From Mikania micrantha (lineage: Eukaryota > Streptophyta > Magnoliopsida > Asterales > Asteraceae), in NCBI GenBank assembly GCA_009363875.1, contig CM018690.1, positions 35,345,445 to 35,409,444 on the forward strand: a stretch of 64,000 bases of DNA. The letters are read 5' to 3'. The notes under the pieces are model-generated. The model did not search any database and was not told where the DNA came from. It worked only from the letters and a program-made list of their open reading frames with translations. This document shows, one piece after another, positions 1 through 11,033 of the stretch (the first letter of the stretch is position 1; every line of letters starts with the position of its first letter). The position numbers and the translations under genes were made by a program.

Positions 1-1651
1 TCCATAAATTCGACATTATAATTCGAAATTGTCTTAGGGCTATCCTTAATCGGTGCCTTCTGAAACTATAGGTATAATTTAATTCGATTTTTACACTCGT
101 TTGCATGAAAACCCCCAAAACATTTTTCTTTAAGAACCCTAGAACTAGTTCTCATGCAATTCGTTGTTGTTTGTGACAATTAACATAGAGGTTATGTTAA
201 TCGGCCTATTATGAAGCTGTTAGTAAGGTTTGATTTGATTATAATCCCCGATTAAGCAGAAACCCCCAAAACGTATTTGCTCAAGAACCCTAGAATTCAA
301 ACTCATGTAATACGATATTGTTTGACGAAATTGAGTTAGGGATTCGCTTAATCGGCCCTTTTAGGTGATGTAGGATTGAAAACTTACCGGATTAATTGTC
401 GAATTGATGAAGATCGACTTCTAGCCCTAGTTTCGGCCCCCCTCAAGATCAATTCTTCAAACCGAAACTTCCCCGATCGAATTGCTGCTTGAAACCACTT
501 CTAAGGATGCCGACTGATGTGAAGGAATGCTCAATTGTGCGAGATGTTGTCGAATTCTGTGAGTTTTATGACTAGGGGCTACGGTTTCAAGTTTTTGTAT
601 TCAATCTTGATTAATTCTGATGATTGATGCCCCCATAACGTCTAATAACTATTAATAATCATAATTGTGATGATTATGATGATTCAATTTCGGTTACAAC
701 TCGGTTTTGATGTGAATTCCGAATTTAATTGATATTTTTGGCCGAAATTTGACTTTAAAAAGTCAAAATTGATCATTCTAATCATTTATAAGTTAAAACC
801 CTATAACCTAAGTGTTTTAGGCTTATTTCGATTAATTCAAACCCCTATAATTTGCTTTGGATCAATTACTTAACATTTCGGTTAACAAAGTTGAACCGAA
901 AATCCCGAATTGTCACTAATCGGCTACTTAGAACATTGTTGGGCTTGATTAATCTTTTTGGGCCTCATAAACTACAATTGGGCCTACCTTGGGCCTCATT
1001 GGGCCTACCTTGGTTCATTGGGCCTACATTTGTCTTGTTGGGCCTGTGATCTCGCTATTTTCAGTTAACGAGGTTAATCCGAAAAGTCGGATTGTCACAT
1101 CATCCCCTAGTTGAAGGAATTTTCGTCCCGAAAATTAGTAAATGTTAGGAGTAGTTAGGAAACTACTTATGAGTTTAAATCGTACGTGATAGTGTGGTTT
1201 GATCATTCCGTGTGCTTGTGTGTATTCATACACAAAATCTAATGCTTGCAACACTACAACTAAGTGTGATCGTTCAATGATACACAAAATCTAATGCTTG
1301 CAACATTACAACTAAGTGTGATCGTTCAATGTGACTATTTGCGTGTACACTAGTTAGTTCACCTAACTGTGACTGTTTGTGTTTGATCATACTGTGTTGT
1401 GTAACTTCACACATAGTGAGTGTCTGTAGTTGTTTGTACTATGCAACCCCGCACATAGCAAAATGTGTGTAACTAATCATGCATGTACTACCATAACACG
1501 TAACATATGAGATGTAGCACATAAAATGTATAAAATGTAATGTAGCACAAATGTTTGTAACAAAGCCAATTGAATAAAGTGTAGCCAATTGAATAAAGTG
1601 TTTGTGCTTACAGTTTGAAATTTGCAGTGTTGATGTGTGAAGCATCACGTC
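1..1651. repeat. Left arm of a long inverted repeat (copy of retroelement 3' end)
   Basis: This stretch is the reverse complement of 7665-9315. The paired coordinates sum to 9316 throughout, so the arms have the same length with no net indel and only scattered substitutions (for example at about 1109). Read backwards it carries the start of the family LTR (1-1099), a polypurine-tract-like motif and a 3' spacer with a 52-bp tandem duplication. Homology stops at 1651, where the DNA switches to LTR sequence in the forward orientation. It runs off the window start, so the true arm is longer. Short ORFs here (852-1049 plus, 1439-1648 minus) are mirrored in the other arm and are not taken as genes. 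Confidence 0.93.
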
Positions 1652-2013
1652 GAATACTTAAAACCTGTGTTATGCACCAACCTTTGTGTTGACTTGATTT
1701 ACATGTTTTCTCAGGACGCTAAGGTGCGCAATAAAGCTGGCATGGACTAGGAGATAGAGTCGTATGCATGTTTTACATTTATATTGTTTGAATTACACAT
1801 TTGGGGATTTTGTTTTGTAATTTACATGTTACAACTGTTCCGTTGGTTATTGTTTTAAAACGCTTCCGCAATCTTTAAAAACTTTGATGTTTTAGACCAA
1901 AGTATGTTTTGAAATTCATATAGAGGTCTTCGTTATGTCTAATGATCTGAGATCCTGGTTTGTCACGTTCCCAAACGGTATGATTCCGTTAGAAGAAAAT
2001 TAGGGGTGTGACG
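1652..2013 (+). repeat. 5' LTR remnant (last 362 bp)
   Basis: This matches 10625-10986 without gaps and ends in GGGGTGTGACG, where the 3' LTR ends in TGTGACA. It includes the R/U5-like part of the LTR. The remaining roughly 2.4 kb of a normal 5' LTR is not found upstream. Confidence 0.92.
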
Positions 2014-2016
2014 AAT

Positions 2017-2028
2017 TGGTATCAGAGC
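2017..2028 (+). other. Primer binding site (initiator Met tRNA)
   Basis: TGGTATCAGAGC lies four bases after the LTR end. It is complementary to the 3' end of plant initiator methionine tRNA and is the usual primer site of plant gypsy elements. Confidence 0.93.
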
Positions 2029-2196
2029 CATTGGTTATAGCGAACTAGGTTTGCATTTGTAGACTTAGACTATGACTGTTAGACATTAGACACATATGCT
2101 TACACGTATTACTTAGAAATTACATATGGCATTATGTAATTGACTTGCTTACACATTCCATGGCACTGCACTTACATATGGTATTATGTAACAGGC

Positions 2197-2829
2197 ATGG
2201 CATCATCATCATCAGCACCGTATATCTATATTGATGATTCTGAGGATGAGGAGCCGATAGTTCCAGCACCACCGTCATCACCAGCACCACCTATCCCATC
2301 TCCTCCACCATATGAGAGGGATGATTCAGACCCGGAGGAGGATCCGGAGGAGGATCCGGATGAGGACCCGGAGGAGGATCCGGATGAGGACCCGGATGAG
2401 GATCCGGAGGAGGAGCCAGTGGAGGGCACTCAGGAGATCCCTGCTGAGGGACCTTCTACCCATCCACCACCGGTATTGGATGTTCCTGAGCCTAAGAGGC
2501 AAAGGACTGATGCTGAGGAGATCGCCAAACTGCGCGAGAACTTGTACTGGGCGAATGACAGGATCGAGTATAATGCTCGGGAATTATGGGATGCTAATGA
2601 AAGACAAGATTTTCTTGCCCATCTGGTCAATGATATGCGGGATGAGATGATAAATTTGATTGGTCGTCTTGAGGCTTCAGAGAACCGAGCGGAGATTCTG
2701 GAAGGCAGACTTGAAGCCATGGAAGACTTGGTGGCCTCGGAGAATGAGGAAGAGGATGAAGAGGAAGAAGGGGAAGAACCAGCACCAGCTGTTGATTCTG
2801 ATCCTGAATCCACTGTTGAGGATGATTGA
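2197..2829 (+). CDS. Retroelement leader ORF: acidic repeat plus coiled coil protein, function unknown
   Basis: An intact ORF of about 210 residues lies between the primer binding site and gag. The ATG at 2197 opens a Ser-rich start (MASSSSAPYIYIDD); an in-frame ATG at 2140 would add 19 residues. In order the protein has an acidic patch, a Pro-rich stretch, about eight PEED/PDED tetrapeptide units encoded by 12-bp tandem repeats (about 2325-2415), a charged heptad-like helix rich in Glu, Leu, Arg and Asn (about residues 105-185) likely to form a coiled coil, and a Glu/Asp-rich tail. No zinc knuckle, membrane segment or enzyme motif is visible. It is in a different frame from gag-pol and ends 240 bp before the gag ATG. 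It is intact while gag-pol is broken. I do not recognise the family; an extra structural or RNA-binding role is only a guess. Confidence 0.6.
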   Translation: MASSSSAPYIYIDDSEDEEPIVPAPPSSPAPPIPSPPPYERDDSDPEEDPEEDPDEDPEEDPDEDPDEDPEEEPVEGTQEIPAEGPSTHPPPVLDVPEPKRQRTDAEEIAKLRENLYWANDRIEYNARELWDANERQDFLAHLVNDMRDEMINLIGRLEASENRAEILEGRLEAMEDLVASENEEEDEEEEGEEPAPAVDSDPESTVEDD

Positions 2830-3068
2830 TTTTCCTTGTTTTGCTTAAACTTATTAGGAACGGGTTGTGTTCCTACATTAGAAGTTTGAAAACTTATGTT
2901 TGATTTCAAAAGTATTGTACTCAAACCAGATTATTATCTATTGAAAATTTCTACTTATTGCCAACAATTGTATTGATTTATACATTACATGTTGTGTTTG
3001 TTGTTTTGTTTACACATGTCACATTGGATCTTGATAACGCTCTAACATTTCTTTTAACTAGGAAGATA

Positions 3069-6000
3069 ATGGCCAACGAGAACGTTCACATGACAGTTGC
3101 TGAGCTCAACGAGCTAATCAATAACAGGGTCACGGAGGCTATCGCGAACTACGCTCAGACACACAATACAGGGCCACAGGGTCCGGCAGGGGGACTGGTT
3201 AACCCACAGGCATGCACGTTCAAGATGTTCTTGGACTGTAAGCCACACAATTTCAAAGGATCGGAAGGAGCCATTGGACTCCTACGATGGATTGAGAAGG
3301 CTGAATCTGTGTTTGAGATGTGCAATTGTCCGGATGAGAACAAGGTGAAGTATGCTACGGGAACATTGGAGGGTCCAGCTTTGACTTGGTGGAACTCAAA
3401 TGTTCAGACCTTGGGATTGGGTGAGGCTAATGCCTTGACCTGGAATGGATTCAAAACTTTAATGCAGGAGGAGTACTGTCCTCGTAGTGAGATGCAAAAA
3501 CTAGAGGAAGAATACTGGCACCTCAAGATGGAGGGATCAAACATCGAGGAATACACTACTCGATCTCATGAATTAGCCAGACTTCTACCTCATATGGCTA
3601 CTCCAGCAAGCAAATGGATAGAGAGGTACATCGGAGGACTGGTGCCTCAAATCCAGGGGTTGGTCACTTCTGCAAATCCCACGACCATCCAACAAGCTGT
3701 TCGGTTAGCGCACCAACTGACTGATCAGGCAGTGCTACAGGGGACTCTGCCTAAAAGAACATCGGCTACTAAGGTGGGAGACCACAAAAGGAAGTGGGAG
3801 AGCAGCAACACCAAGAATTTCAACCAACAACCGTTTCAGCAGAACCAGAAACAAGACTCAAACAAGTCTTATCACAACTCAAATAGTGGTCAACAATCAT
3901 CATCGTCAGGGGGTTATATTGGTAAACACCCAAAGTGCAACAGGTGTGGATTTCATCATACGGGAAATCAATGTGATAGAGCTAAGTGTCAAAGGTGTGC
4001 TAAGGTTGGGCATGCAGCAAAGGATTGTCGGGGAGAGCTGTAAAACAATCACAACAATCATAATAACAATCAGAACAACGCACAGAAGGGTTGTTTTGAA
4101 TGTGGCAAGATGGGGCACTTTAAGAAGGATTGCCCACAACTCAAGAAAGGTGGGGATAATAATGCAAATGGCAATGGCAACGGCAATGGTAACGGTAATG
4201 GCACCAATAACAACAATAACAACAACAACAATGGTGCTAGGGGCAGGGCGTTTGTGATTGGAGGACGTCAAGCACGGGAGGATCCCAACATTGTTACGGG
4301 TACGTTCCTCTTAAATAATCACTATGCCTCTATGTTATTTGACACTGGTGCCGATCGGAGTTTTGTATCTAGTTCACTTGCTAAGTTGCTAAATGTTAGT
4401 CCCACTGCCTTAGATAGTCCATACACAGTAGAATTAGATGATGGTAAGTTAATAGTAGTTGAACAAATCTTTAAGGGATGTATGCTTGATTTGATGGGTC
4501 AGACATTGGAAATTGATCTTATGCCTATCACTTTAGGTAGTTTTGATGCAGTTATTGGCATGGACTGGTTGTCCAAACACCAGGCTGAAATCGTATGCCA
4601 AGAAAAGATCGTTCGCATACCTCTTCCGCATGGAGAGACGTTGTATGTATAAGGTGAGAAGAGCAGTACGCCACTGCGTCTCATATCTTGTATGAAAGCA
4701 CACAAATGTCTGCGGAAAGGTCATACGGCAGTTATAGCACTTATAACTGAAAAGCCGGTAGCTGAGAAGAAGATTGAAGATATACCAGTAGTTTGTGAAT
4801 TTCCGGAGGTATTTCCAGAAGACTTGCCGGGATTACCGCCTATCAGACAGGTGGAATTCCGAATCGACCTTACACCAGATGCAGCACCGATAGCTAGGGC
4901 GCCTTATCGACTTGCACCGTCAGAGATGCAAGAGTTATCTACATAACTGCAAAAGTTGTTGGATAAGGGTTTCATACGACCTAGTTTTTCACCGTGGGGA
5001 GCTCCAGTTTTGTTTGTTAAGAAGAAGGACGGGACTTTCCGTATGTGTATCGATTACCGGGAATTGAAAAAGGTCACTATCAAGAACCGGTATCCGTTAC
5101 CCAGAATTGACGATCTGTTCGATCAGTTGCAAGGTTCGAGTTACTACTCGAAGATTGATCTCAGATCGGGTTATCATCAACTAAGAGTTCAAGAAGAAGA
5201 TATTCCAAAGACAGCATTCAGGACGCGCTATGGCCATTATGAGTTCTTGGTCATGCCATTTGGGTTGACAAACGCTCCAGCTGTATTCATGGATCTCATG
5301 AATCGTGTTTGTAAACCTTATCTCGATAATTTTGTCATTGTTTTCTTTGATGACATTCTCATCTATTCTCAGACCGAAGAAGAGCACGCTGAACATCTTC
5401 GATTGCTACTAGAATTACTGAAACAGGAACAATTGTACGTTAAGTTCTCGAAATGTGATTTCTGGATGCGAGAAGTACAATTCTTGGGTCATATAGTCAA
5501 TGAAAAGGGCATACATGTTGATCCAGCAAAGATTGAAGCGATTAAGAATTGGGAAGCGCCAAAGACCCCTACCGAGGTACGACAATTCCTTGGTTTGGCG
5601 GGTTACTACCGAAGATTCATTGAGGGATTCTCAAAGATAGCTCAACCACTTACAGCTCTTACACACAAGGGAACGAAGTATAACTGGACGGATAAACAGG
5701 AAGCTGCATTTCAGTTATTGAAACAGAAACTCTGCAGTGCACCGATTCTGTCCTTACCGGAAGGGACAGAAGACTTTGTGGTATATTGTGATGCATCTGC
5801 ACAGGGTTTGGGATGTGTATTGATGCAACGTGATAAGGTGATTGCTTATGCTTCAAGGCAACTACGACCACACGAAAAGAATTACACTACTCATGACTTG
5901 GAGTTAGGAGCAGTGGTTTTTGCTTTGAAGATTTGGAGGCATTATCTGTATGGAACTAAGTGTACTATTTACACTGATCATAAGAGTTTGCAACATATCT

Positions 6001-7631
6001 TTGATCAGAAGGAACTCAACATGAGACAGCGACGATGGGTTGAGTTGTTGAACGATTACGAATGCGCGATTAAGTATCACCCGGGAAAAGCTAATGTGGT
6101 AGCTGATGCTTTAAGCAGAAAAGATACATCAACAAGACCGGTTCGTGCACTTATGATGACGATACATACTGACTTACCTGACAAGGTACGCAGTGCTCAA
6201 CTCGAAGCTTTGAAAAAGGAAAACTTGGTACAGGAATCCTTACGAGGAATGGAAGAACAACTGGATGTTAATTCTGACGGAATTCGTTATTTCATTAATC
6301 GAATGTGGATACCTTTGTATGGAGGTTTAAGGGAACTCGTGATGGATGAAGCACACAAGTCCAGGTATTCAGTTCATCCGGGATCAGACAAGATGTATCA
6401 TGATTTGAAGGCACTGTACTGGTGGCCTCACATGAAAGCTGATATTGCTAAGTACGTTAGCAAATGTTTGACTTGTTCGAAAGTCAAAGTTGAATACCAG
6501 AAGCCATCTGGTTTACTGCAACAACCAGAGATACCGATGTGGAAATGGGAACAGATTTCGATGGACTTCATTACTAAGTTACCTCGTACACCGAGTGGTT
6601 GTGATACGATATGGGTAATTGTTGATCGATTAACGAAATCTGCACACTTCTTAGCAATCAAGGAAACTGATAAGATGGAGAAACTGACTCGCATTTACAT
6701 CAAGGAAGTGGTAGCACAGCATGGCGTGCCAATCTCTATCATATCAGATCGGGACGCCCGATTTACTTCCAACTTTTGGAAATCTCTTCATAAGTCATTG
6801 GGGACTCGTTTGGATATGAGTACCGCCTATCATCCACAGACCGACGGTCAAAGTGAACGTACGATTCAAACGCTCGAGGATATGTTACGAGCTTGTGTAA
6901 TTGACTTTGGTGATAGCTGGGAGAATCACTTACCGTTAGTGGAATTCTCTTACAACAATAGTTATCATACAAGTATTCAAGCAGCACCGTTTGAAGCTTT
7001 GTATGGTCGCAAATGTCGTTCACCAGTTTGTTGGGCTGAAATTGGTGACAGTCAGATTACAGGTCCTGAACTAGTGCACGAGACGACAGAGAAGATAGTA
7101 CAAATCCGGAACCGTATGGCAGCGGCCCGGGATCGACAGAAAAGTTATGCTGACAAACGTCGAAAACCATTGGAATTTCAAGTAGGAGACCGAGTTCTTC
7201 TAAAGGTATCACCTTGGAAAGGTGTGATACGATTCGGCAAGCGCGGAAAGCTTAGTCCACGTTACGTAGGACCTTTTGAGATCCTGAAAAGGATTGGTCC
7301 GGTTGCGTATCAACTCAAACTACCGGATGAACTCAGTGGAGTTCATGATGTCTTTCACGTATCAAACTTAAAGAAATGTCTTTCTGATGAGACATTGATT
7401 GTACCGTTGGAAGAAATACAAGTAGACGAACAGTTACGATTTATTGAAGAACCAGCAGAAATCATGGACCGAGAGGTCAAACAACTTAAGCAAAGCAAGA
7501 TTCCAATAGTCAAAGTTCGATGGAATTCAAGACGTGGTCCTGAATTCACATGGGAACGAGAAGACCAAATGATGAAGAAGTATCCTCATTTGTTCAAAAC
7601 AGCAACTACAAACACTGAGAGCGCACGTTAA
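3069..7631 (+). pseudogene. gag-pol polyprotein, single frame with three in-frame stops
   Basis: The gag ATG is at 3069. A retrotransposon gag domain is followed by CCHC zinc knuckles, one just before the first stop and one after it (about 4093-4130). The aspartic protease has a DTGA motif near 4340. RT follows, with FFDD in place of the usual F/Y-I-D-D at about 5343-5354. RNase H ends at a DALSRK motif near 6103. Integrase has an HHCC zinc region and a D,D-E core (about 6420-6960). A chromodomain-like C-terminus lies at about 7440-7600. All parts are in one frame (coordinate divisible by 3). TAA codons at 4041-4043, 4650-4652 and 4944-4946 break it between the two zinc knuckles, after protease and before RT. 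The RT-to-chromodomain part (4956-7631) is open for 891 codons. The normal product would be one polyprotein, so this copy is probably non-autonomous unless the stops are read through. Confidence 0.93.
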
Positions 7632-8216
7632 ATTTCGGGACGAAATTTCTTTCAACAAGGGGATGACGTGATGCTTCACACATCAACACTGCAAATTTCA
7701 AACTGTAAGCACAAACACTTTATTCAATTGGCTACACTTTATTCAATTGGCTTTGTTACAAACATTTGTGCTACATTACATTTTATACATTTTATGTGCT
7801 ACATCTCATATGTTACGTGTTATGGTAGTACATGCATGATTAGTTACACACATTTTGCTATGTGCGGGGTTGCATAGTACAAACAACTACAGACACTCAC
7901 TATGTGTGAAGTTACACAACACAGTATGATCAAACACAAACAGTCACAGTTAGGTGAACTAACTAGTGTACACGCAAACAGTCACATTGAACGATCACAC
8001 TTAGTTGTAATGTTGCAAGCATTAGATTTTGTGTATCATTGAACGATCACACTTAGTTGTAATGTTGCAAGCATTAGATTTTGTGTATGAATACACACAA
8101 GCACACGGAATGATCAAACCACACTATCACGTACGATTTAAACTCGTAAGTAGTTTCCTAACTACTCCTAACATTTACTAATTTTCGGGACGAAAATTCC
8201 TTCAACAAGGGGATGA
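7632..8216 (+). other. 3' spacer with two polypurine-tract-like motifs
   Basis: After the pol stop a segment of about 34 bp ending CAACAAGGGGATGA (to about 7666) looks like a polypurine tract plus LTR edge. It is repeated, slightly diverged, at about 8181-8216, directly before the LTR start at 8217. The 550 bp between hold no gene. They contain a repeated 18-bp motif near 7720-7755 and a 52-bp exact-looking tandem duplication (7985-8036 and 8037-8088). Confidence 0.75.
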
Positions 8217-9315
8217 TGTGACAATCCGACTTTTCGGATTAACCTCGTTAACTGAAAATAGCGAGATCACAGGCCCAACAAGACAAATGTAGGCCCAATG
8301 AACCAAGGTAGGCCCAATGAGGCCCAAGGTAGGCCCAATTGTAGTTTATGAGGCCCAAAAAGATTAATCAAGCCCAACAATGTTCTAAGTAGCCGATTAG
8401 TGACAATTCGGGATTTTTGGTTCAACTTTGTTAACCGAAATGTTAAGTAATTGATCCAAAGCAAATTATAGGGGTTTGAATTAATCGAAATAAGCCTAAA
8501 ACACTTAGGTTATAGGGTTTTAACTTGTAAATGATTAGAATGATCAATTTTGACTTTTTAAAGTCAAATTTCGGCCAAAAATATCAATTAAATTCGGAAT
8601 TCACATCAAAACCGAGTTGTAACCGAAATTGAATCATCATAATCATCACAATTATGATTATTAATAGTTATTAGACGTTATGGGGGCATCAATCATCAGA
8701 ATTAATCAAGATTGAATACAAAAACTTGAAACCGTAGCCCCTAGTCATAAAACTCACAGAATTCGACAACATCTCGCACAATTGAGCATTCCTTCACATC
8801 AGTCGGCATCCTTAGAAGTGGTTTCAAGCAGCAATTCGATCGGGGAAGTTTCGGTTTGAAGAATTGATCTTGAGGGGGGCCGAAACTAGGGCTAGAAGTC
8901 GATCTTCATCAATTCGACAATTAATCCGGTAAGTTTTCAATCCTACATCACCTAAAAGGGCCGATTAAGCGAATCCCTAACTCAATTTCGTCAAACAATA
9001 TCGTATTACATGAGTTTGAATTCTAGGGTTCTTGAGCAAATACGTTTTGGGGGTTTCTGCTTAATCGGGGATTATAATCAAATCAAACCTTACTAACAGC
9101 TTCATAATAGGCCGATTAACATAACCTCTATGTTAATTGTCACAAACAACAACGAATTGCATGAGAACTAGTTCTAGGGTTCTTAAAGAAAAATGTTTTG
9201 GGGGTTTTCATGCAAACGAGTGTAAAAATCGAATTAAATTATACCTATAGTTTCAGAAGGCACCGATTAAGGATAGCCCTAAGACAATTTCGAATTATAA
9301 TGTCGAATTTATGGA
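7665..9315. repeat. Right arm of the long inverted repeat
   Basis: This is the partner of 1-1651, with coordinates summing to 9316. It begins three bases before the end of the first polypurine-like motif and extends 1.1 kb into the 3' LTR. The 69-codon ORF at 7668-7877 is identical to the one on the minus strand at 1439-1648, which shows how little the arms have diverged. Confidence 0.93.
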
Positions 9316-10986
9316 TTTAGAAATCTAGGGTTCTTTAACATAAAAAAAATTGGGGTTTTTAACTCAAAGGAGTTTGTTAAATAAATTAAACATCACTAAT
9401 AGTTCGAAATCCCAGTTTTAATAAAAACCATATGATATTTCTGATTTACATAAACGGATTTGATGAAATCGAATTGTGGGGTTAAGACACGTTTTCGAAA
9501 TTAGATTAGATCAAATTACATTACTTTGGGGTGTTAAATTATCAAATTGGGTGCATGATCGAACTCGATTGGGTCCCCTGAACCAAAGCCCTAAGGTTTG
9601 AGGACCAATCTGAATCGAATTTGTGGGTTAATTGGACTTCAATTATTCGGTTATGATTAACTATAAGGTTAGTGGGCCGATTGGGCTTATAAGAATTAAG
9701 AATCAGATATGTTAACAAAATTGGGGAAAGTGGAGATGGTAGGGGTGTGGGAGTGTTGAGTTGGAGGTCACGGGTTCGAACCCGGCCTCCACCTATTTTT
9801 GATTTTGTGAACTAGTTTAGTATTTTAATCATATCTCGTTCGTTTTAACTCCGATTCGAGTCATTCGAATTGCGTTGTAACCAAAACGGAATCCCGAACA
9901 AAATATAATAATAAAATTTGTATTTTGCTCCGAAAACGTAATCGCGTATAATTACGCTCGTTTAAATAAAATCATAATCGACGATGTGATTTTATTAAAC
10001 TATTTTAAAGTCACGCGTACATTCGTATGTACGTTTCTAACACTCTAACATACGTGTATTGACACGTATGTGATTCCAAGCACAAAACGACTATTCGAAT
10101 AACACTAAGTTATTGTTTAAACACAGATTCTTAGTAGAGGATTTTCTACGTGAATTCACGAGTGTTTGATCATTCTGCAATAATCAAAGGTGCGTACACG
10201 GCCCCTTTCTTATTTTAACTGTTTTGGGGGAGAAAACATGTGCAACAAACATTTTTAGATACATATCACTTGCATGAGTTAGTTGTTTACATTATGTGAC
10301 AACATAGCATTTAAAAGTCCTTACACACTTCGAACCGTTTAGTTTGCCGTAGCGCAAAGCGTGGTAGTTGGAAATAGATCTATTAGGTTTGACAAACCTC
10401 ACTTGGTAGATGGGATCTACGCAGGTGTTTGACTGACCAAACATTCATTACTATTGTTTGTGCTAGACAATACTGGCAAGGCAAAAACATACTATAGCAT
10501 GGCAATCGTCAGCTTCGGTGTCGACCACTTATGTAAATAGTATAAATGACTAGCTATCATGACTATGCATGTGTGATTATGTTATCTGCAAACTTGATAT
10601 TCAAACTGTTGTTTTGAACATTGTGAATACTTAAAACCTGTGTTATGCACCAACCTTTGTGTTGACTTGATTTACATGTTTTCTCAGGACGCTAAGGTGC
10701 GCAATAAAGCTGGCACGGACTAGGAGATAGAGTCGCATGCATGTTTTACATTTATATTGTTTGAATTACACATTTGGGGATTTTGTTTTGTAATTTACAT
10801 GTTACAACTGTTCCTTTGGTTATTGTTTTAAAACGCTTCCGCAATCTTTAAAAACTTTGATGTTTTAGACCAAAGTATGTTTTGAAATTCATATAGAGGT
10901 CTTCGTTATGTCTAATGATCTGAGATCCTGGTTTGTCACGTTCCCAAACGGTATGATTCCGTTAGAAGAAAATTGGGGGTGTGACA
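8217..10986 (+). repeat. 3' LTR of the chromovirus, 2770 bp
   Basis: It begins TGTGACAATCC directly after a polypurine tract and ends GGGGTGTGACA. The last 362 bp match the 5' remnant. The family is the same as the solo LTR at 13285-15826, which shares the start, the end and inner blocks (for example 10330-10440 with 15180-15290). No protein-coding ORF is supported inside. Confidence 0.92.
9729..9795 (+). other. tRNA-like Pol III B-box segment inside the LTR
   Basis: GGTTCGAACCC at 9773-9783 is a near-perfect internal B box / T-loop motif, followed by CGGCCTCCACC and a T run (about 9794). A degenerate upstream A-box-like stretch may be present. The solo LTR of the same family has the matching feature at 14567-14636. 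It is not a complete tRNA: no cloverleaf could be built by eye. Confidence 0.5.
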
Positions 10987-11033
10987 TAACAAAAAAGCTG
11001 AATTACATGGTAATTAAAGATGTCATTTTTAAT

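Larger units (their letters stand above)
1652..10986 (+). mobile_element. Ty3/gypsy chromovirus LTR retrotransposon with rearranged 5' end
   Basis: In order: a remnant of the 5' LTR (1652-2013), a tRNA-iMet primer binding site (2017-2028), a leader ORF, a gag-protease-RT-RNaseH-integrase-chromodomain frame, a 3' spacer and the full 3' LTR (8217-10986). The order protease, RT, RNase H, integrase and the C-terminal chromodomain-like segment place it among plant chromoviruses, most like the Tekay clade from memory. The 362 bp shared by the two LTRs differ at about five positions by eye, so the insertion looks recent. The 5' LTR upstream of 1652 is missing and replaced by an inverted copy of the 3' end, so no 5' target-site duplication can be checked. 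Confidence 0.93.

Noticed and set aside
852..1049. 65-codon ORF (and mirror 8267-8464)
   Set aside because: It lies in the inverted LTR arms and is built from a GGGCCTACCTTGGGCCT repeat; no protein features.
1439..1648. 69-codon ORF identical at 7668-7877
   Set aside because: Identity is explained by the inverted repeat; the sequence is low-complexity LTR spacer with no known domain.
3906..4271. Antisense 121-codon ORF over gag
   Set aside because: A shadow of the Asn-rich gag linker; runs of Ile/Val come from reversed AAC/AAT codons.
9773..9783. A real tRNA gene in the LTR
   Set aside because: Only the B box is convincing; acceptor and anticodon stems cannot be paired by eye, so it is listed as a tRNA-like relic.
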